Assembly: GCA_021851875.1 (NCBI GenBank)
Contig: JAJZQI010000009.1
Span: 1 to 40,037 of the forward strand
Source: Pseudomonadota bacterium
Lineage (GTDB): Bacteria; Pseudomonadota; Gammaproteobacteria; Burkholderiales; JAJZQI01
DNA: 40,037 nt
Reading direction: 5' to 3'
Part shown: positions 26,805-34,643 of the stretch, one piece after another
Layout: the number at the start of each line of letters is the position of its first letter
How positions within the stretch are numbered: the stretch's first letter is position 1
The notes under the pieces: model-generated
What the model saw: the letters and a program-made list of their open reading frames with translations, nothing else
What the model was told of the DNA's origin: nothing
Databases searched by the model: none
Translations under genes and position numbers: made by a program

Positions 26805-28958
26805 TCAGAATTCTTCCCACTCATCCTCTGCCTGGCTTGCCGGCGGAGCGCGGCGAGGCGCTGGCGGGGCTTTTGCCGGCGTCGCTCTGGCTGCGCCCGG
26901 CAGGCTGCGTGCTGCCGGGCGCAGTTGCGGCGGCGCGGCTACTGTGGTGCCGGCGGTTAACTTGAAGATGGCCACCGCGTGGGACAGTGTCTCCGCCTGA
27001 TCTTCCAGCGACTCGGCCGCCGCAGCGGCTTCCTCCACCAGGGCGGCGTTCTGCTGGGTTGTCTCGTCCATTTGCGTTACCGCCAGGTTCACCTGTTCGA
27101 TGCCGGCGGACTGTTCAAGCGAGGCGGCCGAGATTTCGCTCATGATGTCGGTGACCCGTTTCACCGCCTCGACGATTTCGTCCATGGTTTTGCCCGCCTG
27201 TTCTACCAGTTTGGCGCCGCTGGTGGTTTTTTCCACCGAATCGTTGATCAGTCCCTTGATTTCCTTGGCTGCCGCCGCTGAGCGCTGGGCCAGGCTGCGT
27301 ACTTCGCCGGCCACGACCGCGAAGCCGCGGCCCTGTTCGCCGGCACGGGCAGCTTCCACTGCGGCGTTGAGCGCCAGGATGTTGGTCTGGAAGGCGATGC
27401 CGTCGATGACGGAAATGATGTCGACAATCTTGCGGCTGGATTCGTCGATGTCGCGCATGGTGTCGACCACGCCGGAAACGACCGAACCGCCTTTGACGGC
27501 AATGTCGGAGGCGTTGCGGGCCAGGGAGTTGGCCTGTTTGGCGTTTTCGGCGTTTTGCTTAACCGTGCTGGTAAGCTGCTCCATGCTGGAAGCGGTTTCT
27601 TCCAGGCTGGAGGCCTGTTGCTCCGTGCGGCTCGACAAGTCGTTGTTGCCGGCGGCGATTTCCTTCGATGCCGTATTGATTGCATCGGTGGCGGCCTTGA
27701 TCTGGCCGACAATGTCGCGCAATTTCTCTACCGTGGCATTGGTGTCGTCCTTCAGTTGGCCGAAGGTGCCGGCGAAATCCTGCTCGATGGTCTGCGTCAG
27801 GTTGCCTTGCGACAGGGCTCCCAGGACACGGGCAATTTCGTTCAGGCCGGTGTCGGCGGTTTCCATCAGACTGTTGATGCTTTCCCCCAGTTGTTTGAAG
27901 AAACCCTCTTTGCCGCTCATGTTGATGCGGCCGGTAAAGTCGCCATTGGCCGCCGCGCGGACAATGTCGCCGACTTCTTTTTCGACTTTCACCTCCTCGG
28001 TCCGGTCGGCCCATTCCACCACGGCGCCCAGCCGGTCGCCCTTGTCATTGATGACCGGGTTGGCAGTCAGGGAAAAGGTGCGGCCGCTGAGCGACATGCT
28101 GGTGTGGTAAGTGCTGGTGAAGCTGGCCAGCAGCTGGGCCTGGTGGGCCGGGTTCTTGTGAAAGCCGTCAATATTGAAACCGATCAGCTTGCCGACATTG
28201 AAATTGGGCAGCGACTTGCGGATGTCCGCTTCGGCATGCGTCAGCATAGCGGTGACGGCCCGGTTCATGTAGACGATATGGCGGTTGTTGTCGGCGATCA
28301 TGACGTTGCTGCTGACATTGTCGAGCGCGACCTTGATGCGTGCCATTTCTTCTTCCATGCGGGTTTTTTCCTGCTCCTGCGCGACCGCCTCGGTGCGGTC
28401 GGCCCACTCCACCACCGAGCCGAGCCGTTCGCCCCGATCGGTGATGATCGGGGTGGCAATCAGGCTGAAGATGCGGCCTGCCACGGTAATCTGGGTGCGG
28501 TAGGTTTGGGTGAAGGTGGCCAGCATTTGCGCCTGGTGGGCCGGGTTTTTATGGAAACCGTCGATATTGCTGCCGATCAGTCTGGAAACCGAGAAATTAG
28601 GCAATGCCTGACGCAGATCCGCTTCGGCATGCGTCAGCATGGCGGTGACGGACTTGTTCATGTAGACGATGGTCCGGTCCGTATCGGCTATCATGACATT
28701 GGTGGTGACGTTATCGAGCGCCACTTTTAGCCGTTGCATCTGCGCTTCATGCTTTTTCAGTTCATCGGTTTTCTTGCCTTGTTCAAGCAACTGTTTTTGC
28801 AGTTCTTTGAGCGCGCGCATGAGCGGAGCAACGGTCTCGTCTGCGCGTGAAGTGTCGATCGCCTGGCCCAGATTGCCGTTGGCGAAGTTCTGGACAATCT
28901 CGGTGGCCTGTTGAATGCCGTCTTCCAGCCCTTTGCAGCTTTTTCCAAACAATCCCAT
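26805..28958 (-). CDS. Soluble cytoplasmic chemoreceptor with two FHKNPxHQ PAS modules
   Basis: A 717-residue receptor with no transmembrane segment: it starts [18 protein letters not shown] and goes directly into a coiled coil. Two PAS modules follow at about 78-190 and 200-315. Each has a VMIAD...IVYMN start, [12 protein letters not shown] and a VVEWADRTE end, and the pattern is shared with the membrane receptor. The signalling hairpin ([20 protein letters not shown]) and the C-terminal docking pentapeptide EWEEF are intact. It probably senses an internal cue, such as redox state or a small ligand, but the cofactor is unknown. Confidence 0.95.
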   Translation of the reverse strand: MGLFGKSCKGLEDGIQQATEIVQNFANGNLGQAIDTSRADETVAPLMRALKELQKQLLEQGKKTDELKKHEAQMQRLKVALDNVTTNVMIADTDRTIVYMNKSVTAMLTHAEADLRQALPNFSVSRLIGSNIDGFHKNPAHQAQMLATFTQTYRTQITVAGRIFSLIATPIITDRGERLGSVVEWADRTEAVAQEQEKTRMEEEMARIKVALDNVSSNVMIADNNRHIVYMNRAVTAMLTHAEADIRKSLPNFNVGKLIGFNIDGFHKNPAHQAQLLASFTSTYHTSMSLSGRTFSLTANPVINDKGDRLGAVVEWADRTEEVKVEKEVGDIVRAAANGDFTGRINMSGKEGFFKQLGESINSLMETADTGLNEIARVLGALSQGNLTQTIEQDFAGTFGQLKDDTNATVEKLRDIVGQIKAATDAINTASKEIAAGNNDLSSRTEQQASSLEETASSMEQLTSTVKQNAENAKQANSLARNASDIAVKGGSVVSGVVDTMRDIDESSRKIVDIISVIDGIAFQTNILALNAAVEAARAGEQGRGFAVVAGEVRSLAQRSAAAAKEIKGLINDSVEKTTSGAKLVEQAGKTMDEIVEAVKRVTDIMSEISAASLEQSAGIEQVNLAVTQMDETTQQNAALVEEAAAAAESLEDQAETLSHAVAIFKLTAGTTVAAPPQLRPAARSLPGAARATPAKAPPAPRRAPPASQAEDEWEEF

Positions 28959-28979
28959 GGTCTACTCCCGTGTTATTTC

Positions 28980-31181
28980 TTAGTGATGCTTGCTCATTCG
29001 GACCAGTGCGGCCACATCCAGGATCAGCGCTACCCGACCATCGCCCATGATGGTGGCGGCGGCAATGCCGGGTACCTTGCGGTAATTCGATTCCAGGCTC
29101 TTGATGACGACCTGGTGCTGGCCGACCAGTTCGTCGACGAACAGGGCGGCTTTTTCTCCGTCCGCCTCGACAATGATGACGATGCCATCGTGCGGATCGG
29201 TGTACTTGGGCTGCAGGTTGAGTACCTGATGCAGCGCCACGAGCGGCAGGTATTCGCCGCGCACATGCACCACGCGGCCCTGGCCGGCCACGGTCTTGAT
29301 GTCCTCGCGCGGCGGTTGCAGCGATTCCATGATGTAGGTGAGCGGCACGATGAAGGTCTCCTCGCCCAGCGCCACCGACATGCCGTCCAGAATGGCGAGC
29401 GTCAGCGGCAGCCGGATGGTGACTTTGGAGCCATGCCCGGCCACGGAATAGAGATCTACGCGCCCGCCCATGCCTTCGATGTTCTTCTTCACCACATCCA
29501 TGCCGACACCGCGGCCCGATACGTCGGTAATCTGCGCGGCAGTGGAAAAGCCGGGGGCGAAAATCAGCTGCCATACTTCCTGGTCAGGCATGTTGTCGTG
29601 TACCGGCAGGCCCCGCTCCCTGGCCTTGGCCAAGATGCGTTCGCGATTGAGGCCCTGGCCGTCGTCGGCCACTTCGATGACGATGTTGCCGCCCTGATGG
29701 GATGCTGACAGGGTCAGCGTGCCTTTGGCGGATTTGCCTTTGGCCAGACGTTCTGCCGGCATTTCGATGCCGTGATCGAGACTGTTGCGCACCAGATGGG
29801 TAAGCGGATCGGTGATTTTTTCGATCAGGCTCTTATCCAGCTCAGTCGATTCGCCAACGGTTTTAAGTTCGATTTGCTTGCCCAGCTTGCTCGCCAGGTC
29901 GCGCACCACGCGGGGGAAGCGGCTGAACACGAAACTCATCGGCATCATGCGGATGGACATGACCGATTCCTGCAGGTCGCGCGTGTTGCGTTCCAGCAGG
30001 GCCAGTCCGTTCAGCAGCCGTTCAAATTGCACGGGGTCGTAGTCTGCCGCGGTTTGCGCGAGCATGGCCTGGGTGATCACCAGTTCGCCGACCAGGTTGA
30101 TCAGTTGGTCGACTTTTTCGATGCCGACGCGAATGGAAGAGCTTTCGACATTGGCTGGCTTGGCCGCTTCGGTTTTGGCCGCGGGCTTGTCCACTTTGGC
30201 CGTGGGCCCCCGTGTGGCGATCATCGGGGTTGCGGGTTCCGCCGCGGACGGCGTCGGCTCTACGAAGAGGCCATAACCCTGCGCGCTTTCCTGCTGCGCC
30301 CGCAGCTCTTCCGGAGCGGTGAAAAAACCAAACCCCTGGGCGTCTTCTTGCTGTTGCCGTAGCGTTTCCGGCGAGACGAAAAAACCGAAGCCGTCCGCTT
30401 CTTCCTGATTTGCCCGGAGAGCGGCTTCATCGACGAAAAAGCCGAAACCCTCATCCTCGCCTGCAGACGCTTCTGGCGCGGGAGCGGGAATGTCGGTGAA
30501 GAAACCGTAGGCGTCTTCTGCGGGCGCCTGATTTACTGCCGCCTCCGGCGGGGTGATCCGGACCGAATTTTCGTCGGTAAAAAAGCCCAGCATTTCCTTG
30601 ACCGTTTCCGGCGCAACCGTGGCGGCAATGCGCAAGTGAAGCGTATCGGGGCTGCGGTCATCCAGGAGGTCGGCGTGACCGAGCGAGCGGAGGTTTTCCA
30701 GCAGCGTGTGCAGTCGTTCGGGTTGCTGCAAATCCGCGCTACGCGCGCACACGACATCGAGCCAGCTTTCGCTTTCCGCCGCGGCAGCGCCGCTGTGTTC
30801 GCTCAGCTGTTCGAGCTGGCGGGTCACTGCCGCAACCTGGTCATCGTCCGCTACGCTACCGAACTGGTGGCCCTCAACCAGGCTTTTCAATACATCGCCT
30901 GCCTGCAGGAAGGCGTCGATCATTTCCTGCGTGATGGCGATTTCATTTTTGCGAATGCGGTCGAGCAACGATTCCAGCACGTGGGTGACTTGGGTGATGT
31001 CGCTGAAACCAAACGTGCCGGCACCGCCCTTGATGGAGTGGGCGGCACGGAAAATGGCGTTAAGGTCATCCGGGTCGGGCTGCGATACGTCGACTGCCAG
31101 CAGCAGGCTTTCCATTGCCGCCAGATGTTCAGCCGCTTCCTCGAAGAAGATCTGGTGAAACTGGCTGATGTCGATGGTCAT
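28980..31181 (-). CDS. cheA: Chemotaxis histidine kinase with repeat-bearing linker
   Basis: A 733-residue CheA. P1 has phospho-accepting H48 (RAAHSIKGGAGTFGF). A short P2-like segment lies at about 138-203. A linker (222-345) follows, with four phased GFGFF-type repeats. P3 dimerisation starts near 347 (SIRVGIEKVDQLINLVGELV). P4 ATPase has LVRNSLDHG, VADDGQGLN and DVSGRGVGMDVV. P5 is the CheW-like end. It phosphorylates CheY and CheB. The start is supported by its length and the conserved N-terminus. It lies 76 bp after cheY. Confidence 0.98.
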   Translation of the reverse strand: MTIDISQFHQIFFEEAAEHLAAMESLLLAVDVSQPDPDDLNAIFRAAHSIKGGAGTFGFSDITQVTHVLESLLDRIRKNEIAITQEMIDAFLQAGDVLKSLVEGHQFGSVADDDQVAAVTRQLEQLSEHSGAAAAESESWLDVVCARSADLQQPERLHTLLENLRSLGHADLLDDRSPDTLHLRIAATVAPETVKEMLGFFTDENSVRITPPEAAVNQAPAEDAYGFFTDIPAPAPEASAGEDEGFGFFVDEAALRANQEEADGFGFFVSPETLRQQQEDAQGFGFFTAPEELRAQQESAQGYGLFVEPTPSAAEPATPMIATRGPTAKVDKPAAKTEAAKPANVESSSIRVGIEKVDQLINLVGELVITQAMLAQTAADYDPVQFERLLNGLALLERNTRDLQESVMSIRMMPMSFVFSRFPRVVRDLASKLGKQIELKTVGESTELDKSLIEKITDPLTHLVRNSLDHGIEMPAERLAKGKSAKGTLTLSASHQGGNIVIEVADDGQGLNRERILAKARERGLPVHDNMPDQEVWQLIFAPGFSTAAQITDVSGRGVGMDVVKKNIEGMGGRVDLYSVAGHGSKVTIRLPLTLAILDGMSVALGEETFIVPLTYIMESLQPPREDIKTVAGQGRVVHVRGEYLPLVALHQVLNLQPKYTDPHDGIVIIVEADGEKAALFVDELVGQHQVVIKSLESNYRKVPGIAAATIMGDGRVALILDVAALVRMSKHH
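30279..30449 (-). repeat. Three 57-bp in-frame tandem repeats in cheA
   Basis: The Gly that opens each GFGFF/GYGLF motif occurs at residues 245, 264, 283 and 302, an exact 19-residue period. Units read GFGFFVDEAALRANQEEAD and GFGFFVSPETLRQQQEDAQ and then GFGFFTAPEELRAQQESAQ; a partial unit GYGLFVEP follows, and an older copy (AYGFFTD) lies at 224-230. Confidence 0.88.
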
Positions 31182-31257
31182 AGCTGATTCCGCTAGCGTT
31201 GGTTCGCGTGATCGGCCGATTCGGCGAGGTCGAACTTCGTGCCGTCAGCAACGACGA

Positions 31258-31623
31258 TTAGCCAAGGACTTTCTTGACGACTTCCAACAGTTTTTGCGGG
31301 TCAAACGGTTTCACCAGCCAACCGGTGGCGCCCGCTGCCCGGCCGGCTGTTTTCATGGCGTCGGAAGTTTCCGTCGTCAGCACCAGAATGGGGGTGGTTT
31401 TGTATTGCGGCAATCCGCGCAGGGTTTTGATTAGGGTGATCCCGTCCATTTTGGGCATGTTCTGATCGGTCAGGATCAGGTTGCAGGGGGTGGCTTTGGC
31501 CTTGGTCAGGCCGTCCTGCCCGTCAACGGCCTCAACGACAGTGTATCCCGCCCCTTTGAGTGTGAAGCTGACCATCTGTCGGATTGAGGCGGAGTCGTCA
31601 ACCGCGAGAATGGTTTTTGCCAT
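31258..31623 (-). CDS. cheY: Chemotaxis response regulator CheY
   Basis: A 121-residue REC protein of the classic CheY form. It has D9/D10, phospho-acceptor D53 (LILTDQNMPKMDG), T83/T84 (LVLTTETS) and K105 (LVKPFDP). Phosphorylated by CheA, it binds the flagellar switch. AGGAG lies 9 nt before the ATG. It directly precedes cheA, and a sigma28-like promoter lies upstream. No cheZ phosphatase gene is in this cluster. Confidence 0.96.
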   Translation of the reverse strand: MAKTILAVDDSASIRQMVSFTLKGAGYTVVEAVDGQDGLTKAKATPCNLILTDQNMPKMDGITLIKTLRGLPQYKTTPILVLTTETSDAMKTAGRAAGATGWLVKPFDPQKLLEVVKKVLG

Positions 31624-31658
31624 GCAGAATCTCCTGGATTTTTATTGGTCGTTTTATC

Positions 31659-31685
31659 AAGTTGGCAGAATGTCTATGCGCTTTA
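31659..31685 (-). promoter_or_regulatory. Candidate sigma28 (FliA) promoter before cheY
   Basis: On the minus strand TAAA (31685-31682) is followed after exactly 15 nt by GCCAACTT (31666-31659). The E. coli FliA consensus is TAAA-N15-GCCGATAA; here the -35 is exact and the -10 matches 4 of 8, including the GCC. The cheY ATG lies 36 nt downstream. Confidence 0.35.
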
Positions 31686-31783
31686 ATATTCCTGTTACAA
31701 AACAGCATAGCACAGGAATTAACTTGCGTAAGTGCAAATGTCGCGCGCCCACGCGGCGTTTTGCGGTCAGCTGCATGGCAACT

Positions 31784-32974
31784 TTAGAACAATTCGATAT
31801 CGCTGCTGGCGGAGGCTTGCGTTGAACGCTGTTGCGCTGTTTGCAGCAGATTTTCGAGTGTTGCGCTGGCGTGTTGCAATTGTGCCCGCCGCTGGGTTTC
31901 ATCGGATGAACTCAGTGTGGGCAGCGCGGCGCAAATTTTCCCCGCTGTTTGCATGCGTTGGCGGCCGCGATTGAGCATCTGGTTCACCATGTCCTGAAAC
32001 TGCAATGAGGTGACGGCCGTGTTGACTACCTGTTCCACCCGTTCGGTAATGCGTCCCAGCCGGATCGCGCTGGTTTCCATCGTCTGGTTCAGTTTGCTCA
32101 GGTCGTCCATGGTGTGTTCGACGTTCACTTTCGACTGCAGCGCGAAGTTCATGTCCAGCGAGGCCATGGTGTGGATCGAGCTTTCGGCGGCGCTGATGCC
32201 GGTCTGGATCTCGCTCATGACATTGCGGATTTGCTGACTCATTTCGCTCGTGCGCATGGACAGTGTCCGGACTTCGTCGGCCACCACGGCGAAGCCGCGG
32301 CCGCTTTCACCTGCACGTGCAGCTTCGATGGCGGCATTCAGGGCAAGCAGATTGGTTTGTTTGGAAATGCCTTCGATGGCGTTGAGAATGCCGGAGACAT
32401 TGCTCATTTGCGCGGTGATGTCGTCCATCTGGGCAACCAGCTGCATGGCAATGGTGCTGTTGCGCACGGTGCTGTCGACGAACGTGCTGAGCGTGTCCGA
32501 GGTTTCCCGCACAAATGCTTCGAATTTGCTGTGTTTGTCGTCGTTTTTGTTGCCGCTCGCGTCGCCGCTGCTGGCGATGCTCAACAGCAGTTGCTGCTGC
32601 TCGCGAATGCTGTCGGTCATCGCCGTGAAGCTCTCGATCAACTTGCTGCCGGCGTCGTTGATCAGCCTCTGGCTTTGCTCTATATCGCTGCAGCTGGCGC
32701 CCAGCTGTTCGGGCAGGGCGGTTTGCAGTTTCTGCAACAGTCCGTTCAGCTCATCGGTGTGGGGGGCGGGTTGGGCTTCGCAAATGGCGTTGCGCACTCC
32801 CGGGCGGCATTGTGTCCGCCACAGCAGCATGCCCCACAGAACGGAGCTGGCGGCCAGGAACGCCAGATTTTGCATGACGGGAGAACCGATGAGGGTTTGG
32901 CTGAGAAACTGGATCAGCAAACTGCCTGTGATGCCGGTAATAAAAATAACGAAAGGGAAGGGCGGATTTTTCAC
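31784..32974 (-). CDS. Short chemoreceptor-like protein with two N-terminal membrane helices
   Basis: About 396 residues. Two hydrophobic stretches ([19 protein letters not shown] and [16 protein letters not shown]) with almost no loop between them replace a ligand-binding domain. The signalling tip reads [20 protein letters not shown] and [19 protein letters not shown], then a divergent tail with [21 protein letters not shown]. It lacks a HAMP domain and a docking pentapeptide. No in-frame ATG precedes the first helix: GTG 32974 (VKNPPFPF) or TTG 32992 must be used, or translation starts at a Met beyond it. The open frame to 33415 overlaps grxD out of frame and is not real there. Confidence 0.82.
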   Translation of the reverse strand: MKNPPFPFVIFITGITGSLLIQFLSQTLIGSPVMQNLAFLAASSVLWGMLLWRTQCRPGVRNAICEAQPAPHTDELNGLLQKLQTALPEQLGASCSDIEQSQRLINDAGSKLIESFTAMTDSIREQQQLLLSIASSGDASGNKNDDKHSKFEAFVRETSDTLSTFVDSTVRNSTIAMQLVAQMDDITAQMSNVSGILNAIEGISKQTNLLALNAAIEAARAGESGRGFAVVADEVRTLSMRTSEMSQQIRNVMSEIQTGISAAESSIHTMASLDMNFALQSKVNVEHTMDDLSKLNQTMETSAIRLGRITERVEQVVNTAVTSLQFQDMVNQMLNRGRQRMQTAGKICAALPTLSSSDETQRRAQLQHASATLENLLQTAQQRSTQASASSDIELF

Positions 32975-33013
32975 TCGGACTCGGCCAGGCAAACCATAAT
33001 GATCGTATGGTAA

Positions 33014-33022
33014 ATCATAGCA
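33014..33022 (-). promoter_or_regulatory. Candidate extended -10 element for the small chemoreceptor
   Basis: TGC-TATGAT on the minus strand (33022-33014) fits an extended -10 promoter. It lies between grxD and the proposed GTG start, giving a leader of about 30 nt or less. No -35 was recognised. Confidence 0.35.
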
Positions 33023-33078
33023 GAGGACGAGGTAAACGCCGGGTGTGCGGCCAGTCGCCCCGCCCCGGCCGGGGTGAC

Positions 33079-33387
33079 TTACTTGCTCAGCATCTGTTGC
33101 AGCTCGCCGCTTTGATAAAGTTCGCGCATGATGTCGGAGCCGCCGATGAATTCGCCGTTGATGTACAGCTGTGGGATAGTCGGCCAGTTGGCGTATTCCT
33201 TGATGCCCTGGCGGATTTCCGGGTCGGCCAGCACGTTGACCGAGAAGAAGTCGGCTACGCCGCATGCCTTGAGGATCTGGGTGGCGTTGGCCGAGAAGCC
33301 GCACTGGGGGAATTGCGGCGTGCCTTTCATGTACAGCACGACGGAGTGGCTGGTGACTTGTTCGCGGATCGTGTCTTGGGCGCTCAT
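33079..33387 (-). CDS. grxD: Monothiol glutaredoxin, Grx4 type
   Basis: A 102-residue CGFS glutaredoxin (C29 in [18 protein letters not shown]), with [21 protein letters not shown], which binds glutathione. Such proteins carry [2Fe-2S] clusters with glutathione and help move them to target proteins. The gene follows prmC, as often in proteobacteria, but has its own strong sigma70 promoter with an IscR-like operator. AAGGA lies close to the ATG. It links functionally to the gshA-gshB genes in this window. Confidence 0.97.
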   Translation of the reverse strand: MSAQDTIREQVTSHSVVLYMKGTPQFPQCGFSANATQILKACGVADFFSVNVLADPEIRQGIKEYANWPTIPQLYINGEFIGGSDIMRELYQSGELQQMLSK

Positions 33388-33403
33388 GGGAAAAATCCTT
33401 AAA

Positions 33404-33428
33404 ATACCTGATCAAATATGTCGGGTAT
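33404..33428 (-). promoter_or_regulatory. Candidate IscR type 1 binding site at grxD
   Basis: A 25-bp dyad with outer ends ATACCCGAC and TCAGGTAT matches the E. coli IscR type 1 consensus (ATASYYGAC...GTCRRSTAT) at 21 of 25 positions by eye. It begins inside the grxD -10 and covers the expected transcription start, the right place for repression by cluster-loaded IscR. Confidence 0.6.
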
Positions 33429-33455
33429 TATGAAAAAAAACGCGCCGGGGGTCAA
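33427..33455 (-). promoter_or_regulatory. Sigma70 promoter of grxD
   Basis: On the minus strand TTGACC (33455-33450), a 17-nt spacer and CATAAT (33432-33427) match the consensus at 5 of 6 in each hexamer. The ATG is 40 nt downstream of the -10. Confidence 0.75.
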
Positions 33456-33502
33456 GCGTCTCGGCGGGGGAGGATCAGGGGCTGTTGCTAACTGTTGTTT
33501 TG

Positions 33503-34384
33503 TTACGTCAACTGTCCGAGCGTGACGCGCGGCTGCCCGCCCAGATCCTGCTGCGTTTCAATCCGGCCAAAACCTGCCTGCCTGAACAGTTCTTGGCAGG
33601 CCACCTGTTGATCGTAGCCGTGTTCCACCAGCAGCCAGCCTTGCGCATTCAGATGAGCGGGTGCCTGCAAAATGATCTGCCGCAGGTCGGCCAGCCCGTG
33701 CTCGGCCGAGGCCAGGGCTGAGGGGGGTTCAAAGCGCAAGTCCCCCTGCTGCAGATGCGGGTCGTGCGCCGCAATATACGGCGGGTTGCTGGCGATCAAA
33801 TCGAAGCGTTGTGCGCCGAGCGGTGCATACCAGCTGCCGGCAACGCAATGGATGCGGCCGGCCGCATGACGCTCGGCGTTGCGTTGCGCAACATGCAGTG
33901 CGGCGACCGACTGGTCCGTGGCGGTGACGCGGGCGTCCGGCCGCAAATGAGCCAGGCTGACGGCAATCGCCCCGCTGCCAGTACCCAGGTCGAGAAGGCT
34001 GCAAGGGCCTGAGGGCAGATGCCGCAAGGCGAGTTCCACCAGCAATTCGGTATCCGGGCGGGGAATCAATGTGTCTGTGCTGACGGTAAACGGCAGGCCG
34101 TAAAACTCGCGCTGGCCGACAATGTAGGCGATCGGTTCGCCTTGCAGGCGTCGCCTGGCAAGGGACTCAAAATGTGCCTGTTGGTCTGCCGTGAGCATTT
34201 CATTGCCGTGGGCGATGAGCCAGGCGTGCGTCTGTCCGGTGCAGTGCTGCAGGAGCACGCGCGCTTCCAGTCGGGCTTCGCGCGGGGGTAATGCCAGGGC
34301 TGCGGCGAGTTGGCCGGCGGCGTGCTGCAGCACGCCGCTGATGTTATTCCCGCTGAGGTTATTCAAAGAAGGGCCGTCGGGCAT
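33503..34384 (-). CDS. prmC: Peptide chain release factor N5-glutamine methyltransferase
   Basis: A 293-residue PrmC/HemK. It methylates the Gln of the GGQ motif in release factors. Evidence is the N-terminal helical domain (EARVLLQHCTGQTHAWLIAHG), GEPIAYIVGQREFYGLPF, TLIPRPDTELLVELAL, LDLGTGSGAIAVSLA (SAM site) and catalytic NPPY in LIASNPPYIAAHD. I used the Met at 34384; an upstream ATG (34447) adds a non-conserved leader. In many betaproteobacteria hemA-prfA precede prmC; here those genes are absent and the giant kinase gene diverges instead. Confidence 0.95.
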   Translation of the reverse strand: MPDGPSLNNLSGNNISGVLQHAAGQLAAALALPPREARLEARVLLQHCTGQTHAWLIAHGNEMLTADQQAHFESLARRRLQGEPIAYIVGQREFYGLPFTVSTDTLIPRPDTELLVELALRHLPSGPCSLLDLGTGSGAIAVSLAHLRPDARVTATDQSVAALHVAQRNAERHAAGRIHCVAGSWYAPLGAQRFDLIASNPPYIAAHDPHLQQGDLRFEPPSALASAEHGLADLRQIILQAPAHLNAQGWLLVEHGYDQQVACQELFRQAGFGRIETQQDLGGQPRVTLGQLT

Positions 34385-34643
34385 CGGTCGGTAAGGCCAT
34401 AGGTGAGTTAAGCCGCGTGAGTGCGGGCATGCAAGCGTGTGCCGCAACGGTGCTGCGAACTGTCTGTTGGCGGTAAAGCTTGTTCAGTCTGGCCCAATAT
34501 AGCGGAAAAGCCGGCAGACTGGAATGCTTTCATGGTCCGCCGTTCAGCGCGTGCGGCGGGGGCGGCGGGGCGGCACTTTGGGCTAATATGGTTTTTGTTC
34601 CATTTTCCAATAGAATGTAACCATTTTTCGAGAAAGGTTTTTG
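34385..34643. other. Divergent intergenic region between prmC and the hybrid kinase
   Basis: No gene of protein character. It holds a loose inverted repeat (CAGTCTG near 34483 and CAGACTG near 34525), a GC-rich run (34553-34577), and then an AT-rich stretch with TAATAT (34584-34589) and TAGAAT (34611-34616) that could be -10 elements for the kinase. No convincing -35 partner was found. Confidence 0.4.

Noticed and set aside
32975-33415. N-terminal extension of the small chemoreceptor across grxD
   Set aside because: In this frame the sequence is Arg/His-rich nonsense and overlaps grxD, whose CGFS protein frame, promoter and start are clear.
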